From: Lota lota
Lineage: Eukaryota > Chordata > Actinopteri > Gadiformes > Lotidae
Direction: 5' to 3'
DNA: 64,000 nucleotides
NCBI GenBank assembly: GCA_026745465.1
Contig: JACYXH010000043.1
Coordinates: 62,001 to 126,000 of the forward strand
Below the pieces are notes generated by a model that was not told where the DNA came from, made no database searches, and saw only the letters and a list, made by a program, of their open reading frames with translations. Of the stretch, positions 55,867 to 64,000 are shown piece after piece; within the stretch, counting starts at the first letter, position 1; each line of letters opens with the position of its first letter. The translations under genes were made by a program, and so were the position numbers.

Positions 55867-58800
55867 ATGAGCAGTTTTAAGATTTCTTCTTTAAACGTAA
55901 ATGGGGCAAGAGACGTTAAAAAAAGAGCCATAGTGTATGAGTTAATTAGGGGAAAGGGAAGTGACATACATTTTCTACAAGAAACGCATAGTAATTTGGA
56001 AAATGAAGTTATGTGGCAACAGGAGTGGGGGGGGGGGGGAAAGTGGTGTGTAGTCATAAAAACCCAGAAAGTGGGGGTGTGGCCATCTTGTTCTCAAAAG
56101 GGTTTTTGCCTTTGTCATATGAGGTTGAAGAGGTACTTGAGGGGAGGTTATTAAAAGTTAGAGCAAGATATGAAAACATCACTATGTGTCTGATAAATGT
56201 ATATGCCCCAGTGGTGGCAGTTGAGAGGGTATGTTTTTTAGAGACATTATCAAATACCATTGAGAAATGTAATAATGAAGATTATTTATTTATTGCTGGG
56301 GATTTTAACTGCACAGTCAGTGATTTAGATAGAAATCACAAAGAACCTCATATAGCCTCAAGGACTTTTTTAAAACGCCTCATTGTAACACATGAACTGT
56401 GTGATATTTGGCGGAGTCAACATGGAGGCACGAGACAGTACACCTGGGATCATTTGAGAGAGAACACCATCTCTATGGCCAGGTTAGATAGGTTTTATTG
56501 TTTTGAGCATCAATCTCAGGTCTGTAAATCAAGTGTGATAACCCCAGTGGGATTTTCTGATCATTGTTTAATAACAGAGGTGGTGTTCATTAATGATGTA
56601 AAACCCAAAAGCGCATATTGGCATTTTAATATAACTTTATTGAGTGATGCTCAATTCAGGAAATGTTTTCATTTTTTCTGGGAGAGGTGGAGGTCTCAAA
56701 AGGCCAGTTTTGTATCCCTTCAACAGTGGTGGGATATAGGGAAAATCCAGATTCAACAATTATGTAATCAATACACGAGGAATGTCACCAGGGATATCAC
56801 CAAATCAATGAAAGCCCTAGAGACTGAAATAGTGGAACGCATGACGTTGGTTGAGACCACAGGAGATCGAGGCCATACTCAGGCCCTCAAGAGGAAAAAA
56901 GCTACATTGGCAGACCTGCTGGGTATCAGAGCACAGGGGGCATTGGTGAGAAGTAAGTTTCAGGGAATCTCTGAAATGGATGCATCATCCAAAATTTTCT
57001 TTGGTTTAGAGAAAAAGAATGGACAAAGAAAAATTATTCAATGTCTCAAATCAGCTGTTGGACAGGAGCTCACTAGCCCTAGTGAAATTAGAAAGAGGGC
57101 AGTAGAGTTCTATGCTGAGCTCTACAAGTGTGAGTACAAAGAGGATAAAACAGTGACACAGCAGTTCCTTGATGGGCTCTCACAGGTGGCTGCAGAAGCT
57201 CAGGTTGAGCTAGAGCAACCATTGTCTTTGCAGGAGCTATACACTGCATTAAAAGGCATGGAAAATGGAAGGGCACCAGGCATTGATGGGCTTCCCGTTG
57301 ACTTTTTTAAGTCTTTTTGGGCTATGTTGGGAGAGGATTGGCTAGCAGTAGTTAATGATAGTTTAACCAGAGGGTTACTACCAATAAGCTGCAGAAGGGC
57401 TGTCCTCACCTTACTGCCCAAAAAGGGTGACCCTACGGAGGTGAAGAACTGGAGGCCGGAGGCTCTATTGTGCACTGATTATAAGATCCTGTCCAAGGCT
57501 TTGTCCAACAGGCTGAGGGAGGTGATGGGGCAAATCATACATACGGACCAGTCCTACTGTGTTCCTGGCAGGCCGATAGGGGATAACATTTCTCTGATTC
57601 GTGATTTTTTGGACGTCTCTAGGGCTATTGGGTTGGATGCTGGTCTAATTTCAATTGATCAGGAAAAGGCATTTGACCGAGTTGAACATCAATACTTATG
57701 GCACACTTTTGAGGCGTTTAGGTTCAGCTCTGGTTTTATTGCCATGATAAAGGTGATATATGGTGACATTGAAAGTGTATTGAAAGTTAACGGTGGTTTG
57801 AGTGCTCCTTTTAAAGTGTGTAGAGGTATTAGGCAGGGATGTTCTTTGTCGGGAATGTTATATGCCATTGCTATAGAGCCACTACTAAATAGCATTAGAA
57901 GTCGCATTGAAGGGGTGCACCTTTCAGAGGATATTCCTCCTATTCGTCTCTCAGCCTATGCTGATGATGTAGTTGTTTTAGTGAAAAATCAAGCGGAGGT
58001 GGATAGTTTGAGTCTAATGGTTGACCGTTTTAGGGGAATATCCTCTGCAAAGGTAAATTGGGGAAAAGTTGTGCTTTACAGATTGGAGAATGGTATGGAG
58101 GGATCATGGCTTTGCCAGGGGGGCTGGAATGGTTTAAGGGAGGTTTTAAGTACCTTGGAGTGTACCTAGGAGATGAGGGGACAATGGAAAAAATTGGATT
58201 GGGGTGGTTGAAATGGTAGAAGGGAGGATGAGGAGATGGCATTGGTTGTTATCGCGTATGTCATATAGGGGGCGCACTATTATAGTTAACAATGTGATTG
58301 CCTCTGCACTGTGGCATCGGTTGTCAGTTTTAGAGCCACCATCTGGCCTTCTGGCTAAGATACAGGCAATTATTGTGGATTTTTTTGGGGATAAATATCA
58401 CTGGGTTCCACAAAGTGTTTTGTATTTGTCAAAAGAGGAGGGGGGACAAGGTCTTGTACATCTTGCTAGTAGGGCTGCTGCTTTCCGGTTTCAATTTATT
58501 CAAAGGTTGCTTTATGGACCGGAAAATGTGGTTTGGAGAGGGGTGGCAGGTCTTGTATTACAGCAGGTTGGGGGATTAGGTTTAAAGAAAGCTTTATTTT
58601 TGGTTGATAGTAGCCAGATTTCTAGGGAGGGAGTACATCCGTTTTACAGAGGCCTTCTTAGGGTGTGGAGCATTATGAAGGTGACCAGACGAACGTCAGC
58701 GGAGTCAGCGCATTGGATGTTGGAGGAACCTCTGGTGTATGGGGCAAGACTGGATTGTACAACTGCAGCTGTTCCATATTTCTCCAAGATTCTGGTGGAG

Positions 58801-59729
58801 GGCAAAATCATCACCTTAAAACAGTTAATGGCCATGGCTGGGACCGCCTTAATGGATGGAAGAAGGGTGGCTGAACGTTTGGGGGTGAGGTCAGAAAGGA
58901 TTGTCGGACAACTGCTGGGAAGCTGCAGGAAGGCTCTGTCAGCAGAAGAGTGGGGTATGCTGAATAGTCACAAGAAGAAGGTACAAGATGAAAACGTCTC
59001 ATTTCCAAGACTAGGGATTACACCCAATATCCCAGAGTCAGAAAGAAAGGCGCTATTACTGGATTTGAGAGGGTTGGAAAAGGTGGGTTTGGATGAGGTG
59101 AATGGGAAATACTTATACAGGGGGTGTGTCAAGGTTTTGAATAAAGATAAATTGAAAAATAGAAAAGACACTCCATGGAGGGTAAAATTGGGCATTGATG
59201 ACAAGGTAAAGCCAGCATGGAGAGCACTGTACAACCCACCGTTACAAAAGGGTACTGGGGATATGCAATGGAGGGTTTTGCATGGCATCATTGCAGTTAA
59301 TGCTTTTGTTTCTGTTACTAACTCAGATGTTGGAGATGGATGCCCTTTTTGTAATATAAGAGAAACAATTTTTCATTGTTTTATGAGTGTGAGAGGATAA
59401 AACCTCTATTGGAAATTCTGGAGTCTTTGTTTAAAGCTGTAGGGGAGATTTTCAATAACACTGTTTTTATTTTGGGGTTTCAATATAGTAAGCATCAGAA
59501 AAGAAAATGTCAACTGTTAAATTTTATTTTGGGACAAGCTAAGATGTCCATTTTTCTGAGTAGGAAACATAAGATAGAAACGGGATATGGGCAGGATGTA
59601 AGATGTGTTTTTACAGGATTAGTGAAAGCAAGAATAAAAGTGGATTTTGAGTTCTTTTCAGCTGTAAAAGATCTCCCATTGTTTGAGGAGAAGTGGGCTT
59701 ATGAAAGAGCGGTTTGTTTTGTGGAGTAG
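55867..59729 (+). pseudogene. ORF2 of Kibi-like LINE, right arm, frameshifted
   Basis: ATG 55867. The endonuclease breaks in the G run at 56028-56039 and continues to 58169. RT motifs SIDQEKAFDRVEH and RQGCSLSG, with YADD at 57957-57968, are intact. One A is missing near 58066 and another base near 58192, shifting the frame. The C-terminal region is open at 58204-59400 with the full knuckle start CPFCNIRETIFHC, which the left copy lost, but a frameshift near 59386 breaks its end. Left and right copies together show an ORF2 of about 1,270 codons. Confidence 0.88.
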
Positions 59730-59893
59730 GGGAAACTATTTTTTGTTGATATGAGTTGAATGTATATGTTCTTTTGTATTTTTATTTTATTTTATTTTAT
59801 TTTATTTAGGAATTACATTTTTTTTCTCTGAAAAGGCAGTGTGCCATTATTTATGTTAACACTTGAGTATAAAATAAAGGTTTTATAAAAACT

Positions 59894-59897
<4 letters not shown>

Positions 59898-59983
<86 letters not shown>
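59898..59983 (-). repeat. (CT)n microsatellite, 3' flank of Kibi-like LINE (right)
   Basis: 86-bp CT run followed by (TG)n at 59985-59996, mirror of 5652-5782 but shorter. Confidence 0.94.
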
Positions 59984-59985
<2 letters not shown>

Positions 59986-60377
59986 GTGTGTGTGTGCCTA
60001 CACTGTTTTACTCTGCTCCGTATTTGTCTTCGCCATAGCACGTGCTGGTAAGTCAAAATGGTTAGATGGTTAAGTGACCAAAGTGTGGTGATGAGTAGAT
60101 CTAACAGTTTGCACACGGGACACAGAACGTATCCCTTCATTGAGCTTCCAATGGCGCAATGCATAGTCAGAAATTACATTTGGAGAAATGTAGATCTCTT
60201 GTTGCAGCTCTCTGGTGCACCCTGTTGGCAGTCTTGGTATTCTGTCGTCATGTTTCATAAAAAATAGTTTTGAGCGACGTTGTAAGTTTATGTATGTTGC
60301 TTAAAATTTCACAAACGGTTGGTGGTGAAGATCAGGTCTAGGCAATTGGATGCATTGATGTCAAGTTGAAAAAGAAA
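59984..60377 (-). repeat. 5S spacer, unit 1', proximal part
   Basis: Mirror of 5270-5660, with the T-run terminator of the 5S fragment at its right end. Confidence 0.87.
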
Positions 60378-60468
60378 AAGCTTACAGCACCTGGTATTCC
60401 CAGGCGGTCTCCCATCCAAGTACTAACCGGGCCCGACCCTGCTTAGCTTCCGAGATCAGACGTTGGGC
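60378..60468 (-). rRNA. 5S rRNA 3' fragment, minus strand
   Basis: Mirror of 5177-5269, with the junction region shortened by a few bases (GCCCAACGTCTG). The A box, intermediate element and C box are retained. Confidence 0.91.
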
Positions 60469-63400
60469 TTATTTTTATTAATTTTTTATTTTTATTATAG
60501 AATTACACATTTGTCATATTTCAGCAGCATTTACAAAGTTGCATTCAGCAATGGATTTAACCATTGAACCGTGACATACCATGACAGACCCACTGAAAAA
60601 CCATAAACCGAAACTGAAATATCAAACCGGAATCCTTTCACTTGTGTTGCGCCCACACTAAATCTTAAATTCTAAATTACCATTTTCCTTAACCATGACT
60701 AAAGTACTGTTATTTACAAAATGCTTACTAAAATCCACCTTCTTAAGTGAGTACACCAAGCTGACATTCTTCTTAAACATTGACACAATTTCCAACCCGC
60801 AACGACTCTCCCTTCATAATGGGCAATGTTCCTCAGACAAACAACTGTGTAACGCACATGACTCAAAATAAAATTCACCAAATTAACATTCATATCCTTT
60901 TTCTTTCCGCACACTCCAAATATCAACATTTTCTTCCATTCAATTTCATTTTCACTTTTGACCCCACAGTGTACATTTAACAAATCCTTCACCTTCTCAA
61001 ACATGTCAAGTAACATTGGACATTCAAAAAAATAGTGATTAAAGGTTTCATCACCGCCTTTACATACATCACATACTCTATTTACGTTCTTATCAATTTG
61101 GTGCAAGACAACATTTGTTAACACTCTATTGTGCCTAATTTTAAAATCATTATGTTCGCACTCTATACAGTTATACCTCACGTTCAAATTTCCCCATACT
61201 TTATCAACCTCCAGATCCACAAAAACCTTTTCCCACACCTTCTCGGCTGTCGGCCTCACCATCCCCTCCTCCACTAAATCCATACACACACATTTAGTTT
61301 TGACACTCTTAAATTTGACCCCTATCCCCTTCCTCTCCACATTCAACTCCACCATCCTATCTGGCTCACCCACCTGTCCCTGTCCTGATAGGATTTTGTC
61401 CCACATACTAACAACAGTTTCCTTAACTTTTTTATACATTCCAACAACCACACTCTTTCTTACATCTTTATTTACTTTTCTGATTTCTTGTATGATTTCA
61501 TGTTCTGGTTTGAAAAGAACATTGTTTTTCGCCATTAAATGTTTGACCTGTTTTATTCCTGCTTGTTCAAAATGTTTGCTGACCAGTACGTTATTGTTGT
61601 GAGTTAATGTGAGGTTATGAAAGATTGGCTGATTGAATACCTCATCCTTGTCCACACACTCATACTTCACATATTTCATATACTTCCCCCACGCTTCAAA
61701 CACCTCCCTATAGAAGTATGACATCTCCTCACATCTCGGTTTATTTAAAACCATTAAGAGCCCATGCACACCACATCCACCAAACTTGTGCAAACAATCC
61801 TCAAAAAAACCCATCCAGCAATACTCATCTCTACCATACATATATTCTTTTATTGTTTTAACCCTTAAAGCCCGCTTTTTCACTACAATGTCTATCAATT
61901 TCAGTCCGCCATCTTTATACCCATTCACTAATAACCTGTGCTTAATCTTTGCCTGCTTCCCATCCCACAATAAATTATCAATGGCCTTGTTTAACTCTTT
62001 CACCACCCACAATGGCAAATCAAGCGCACTCAACACATGATTCACCCGTGACAAAATTAAACAGTTAACCACAATAACCTTTCCCCTCAACCTCAACTTC
62101 CTCATCTTCCAAAAATTCATGCTCTGTTTCACCTTGTTCAAAACCCCTGTCCATGTTAAATCTCTTGCTTCTTTTTCATTCACGCCTATATTGACTCCCA
62201 ATACTTTTATCATCCCTTTAGCCACTTTCACTGGTATATCACATCCCCTCATGTCTACCTCCCCTACACACATCACTTCAGATTTTCCTATATTCATTTT
62301 TGCTCCTGATGCTTTTCCGTATGTTTGTAGAAGTTGAATCAACTCTTTTCATACTGTCTAGATTTGTAACTGTAACATTGGTGTCATCTTCATACTGATG
62401 GATTAAACTCCTGCCTCCTCCTGGAATATTGATGCCTTGTATGTACCGATCGGATTTTACCATTGTGGCTAATGGTTCCGCTGTGATACTGTACAGTAAA
62501 GCCAATAACGGACACCCCTGCCTGACTGATCTCTCTAACCTAAAACTGTCTGTCATTACCCCATTACATTTTACCCTACTCTTTGCACTTCTATACAACA
62601 ACCGAATCCACTTCACCAACCTATCCCCAAATCCAAGTCTCTGTAATGCCCTAAACATAAACCCGTGCTCCACTCTATCAAACGCTTTGTTGAAATCTAC
62701 ACTCAAAACTATACCTCCCTCTTCTTTCATGTGCCTCACTACATCCCTGACTAACCCTATCGTGTCTGCTATGTCTCTCCCAGGAACACTGTACGCTTGT
62801 GTCGATTAAACGATAGATCCCACCACTGACTTAATTCTGTTCGCCAATACCTTTGCTATTATCTTATAATCTGTGTTTAATAAGGTGATCCCTCTATAAT
62901 TCCCAAGCTGCAATTTACTACCCTTTTTCTTGTACAATAATGTGATCAAACCTGTTGACATCGCTTCACTGACCTGCTCCGTCTTTTCCATTTCCTTATA
63001 CACCTTCAACAAAATTGGACTTAACAGCTCACTGAAACATTTATAGAATTCACCCGTCAGACCGTCAGACCCAGAGCTTTTGTCGCTAGACAGACTCTTG
63101 ATGGCTGCTTTCACTTCAAACTCAGACAAATCACATTCGCACACTATCCTCTCACTGTCTGAAAGTCTAGCTTCCACAGTTCCTAACACCTCTTCTATAC
63201 TGTCTTCATATACACTACCTTTCTTAAACAAATTACTATAAAACCCCTGTACTGTTTCCAAGACCCCGACGTAATCACTCACTACCTCCCCTTTCTCATT
63301 CTCTACTACATCCAGATATGTTCTACTCTGTTTCTGCTTTTCCAACCCCAGGAAAAAGGATGTACATTTTTCCCCTTCCACCGCATACTGTGCCCGGCTC

Positions 63401-64000
63401 CTAATTATTGCCCCTTTACATTTCTCTTTTTCATACGCTTCCAATTCTCCTTTGACTTCCATGAATTCCGCTATGCTTCTATTTGGGTTTTTCTCCATTT
63501 GTTTTACTTCCTCCGCCATTCTCTCTCTTAGCAAATATTCTCTTCTACTTCTCGCTTGATTCCTATTTTTACAGTACCTTATACTTAACATTCTCACCCG
63601 TGTTTTCACGCATTCCCACCATTCACACACATCCTCCTCATACATCTCACACTGAATTTGCTCCATCACACACTCCGTTACCATTTCTTTATAATCATTC
63701 TCTGCTAACACACTTGCATTTAGACACCATACCACCCCACCCTTTCCTTTTTGTCCGTCTCCCAGTTTAAATGTAAGTGCGGCATGGTCGCTATATCCGG
63801 TAAATCTATATTGTATATTGCTTATTGTTTTTACAATATTCTGCAGTGCCAAACGTAAATCAATTCTACTTTGTTTCAAAACGCCGTTCACTATCTGTCT
63901 CCTCGAGAATTCTCTCTTACTTGCATTTCCCATCCTCCAAACATCAATCAAATTTTGGTCTTCGATCATTTTCAACAACCCCCTCTGCGCTGAATCATGC
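60469..64000 (-). mobile_element. 5S-targeted Tx1-clade LINE, copy A', 5' end outside window
   Basis: Mirror of copy A from its 3' tail (60469-60713) up into the endonuclease; the window ends before the ORF2 start and ORF1. Confidence 0.9.
60714..64000 (-). pseudogene. ORF2 of LINE copy A', 5' incomplete, nonsense and frameshifts
   Basis: Covers the endonuclease from DSAQRGLLKMIEDQNLIDVW (63998 leftward; SRIDL, YSDHAAL) through the RT to the C-terminal knuckle CDVCKGGDETFNHYFFEC. Private lesions are a TAA at about 62806-62808 (TCA in the left arm), one extra T near 62333, and the active-site box changed to YEDD (about 62386-62397). It keeps TGG where the left arm has the TAG, and it reads through the left arm's frameshift near 4738 before shifting at about 60790. 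SSGSDG replaces SPGSDG. Confidence 0.88.

Larger units (their letters stand above)
54731..59897 (+). mobile_element. (TC)n-targeted Tx1-clade LINE (Kibi-like), right arm
   Basis: Mirror of 5783-11300, about 330 bp shorter because of a deletion in the ORF1 tail. It is flanked by (TC)n on both sides (to 54730 and from 59898). It has private frameshifts that differ from the left copy. Confidence 0.88.
37144..64000 (-). repeat. Right arm of giant inverted repeat
   Basis: Reverse-complement partner of 1-27735. It lacks the left arm's BEL element and fold-back DNA element. It carries two insertions of its own: a gypsy element at 37258-42277 and a solo LTR at 42567-42893. The inner boundary is near 37144, where the left copy jumps to unrelated sequence at 27736; the right arm's LINE D continues inward to about 35466 without a left partner. 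Confidence 0.93.

Overview
The window is vertebrate DNA, almost certainly from a teleost fish. The 5S rRNA pieces match the vertebrate consensus. The mobile elements (Tx1-clade LINEs, a chromodomain Ty3/gypsy element, a SCAN-gag/Gmr1-like gypsy element, BEL/Pao, and a hAT element of the GTF2IRD2/Charlie type) are the mix expected in fish. I cannot name the species. I see no single-copy host gene. The window is a decayed 5S ribosomal DNA array in which 5S genes and spacers serve as landing sites for target-specific retrotransposons.

The ground plan is a 5S unit: a 120-nt 5S gene, a T-run terminator, and a roughly 0.9-1.1 kb non-transcribed spacer (NTS) with an (AG)n/(CA)n microsatellite and a TATAAAA box 31 nt upstream of the next 5S start. 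No 5S gene is intact. Each is split near nt 27-31 by a Mutsu-like Tx1-clade LINE in sense orientation, leaving 5' fragments (11869, 33505, 54139) and 3' fragments (5177, 26939, 28057, 43330, 60468). The AG/TC microsatellite of one spacer is itself split by a second Tx1-clade LINE flanked on both sides by (TC)n, which is the target of the described Kibi lineage.

Layout: 1-5176 LINE copy A; 5177-5782 5S fragment, NTS and (AG)n; 5783-11300 Kibi-like LINE (minus); 11301-11899 NTS and 5S start; 11900-16972 LINE copy B, carrying a hAT element and a folded-back solo LTR; 16973-17435 NTS and (GA)n; 17436-26938 LINE copy C, carrying a fold-back DNA element and a non-autonomous BEL element; 26939-27120 5S and NTS; 27121-27735 LINE copy D fragment; 27736-28355 unassigned tail, 5S fragment and NTS; 28356-32783 Gmr1-like gypsy element (minus); 32784-33535 NTS and 5S start; 33536-35465 LINE copy E; 35466-43133 copy D' (minus), carrying a full-length chromodomain gypsy element (37258-42277) and a solo LTR; 43134-64000 the same series as 1-27120 in reverse order and orientation (NTS/5S, C', B', Kibi', A').

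The main large-scale feature is therefore a very large inverted repeat. The left arm (1-27735) and right arm (37144-64000) flank a roughly 9.4 kb non-palindromic centre, and both arms run off the window. The arms share old lesions and nested insertions. They differ by private insertions, each with a clean empty site in the other arm, and by private frameshifts. This argues for two separately evolving copies (a genomic palindrome or two haplotypes) rather than simple duplicated reads.
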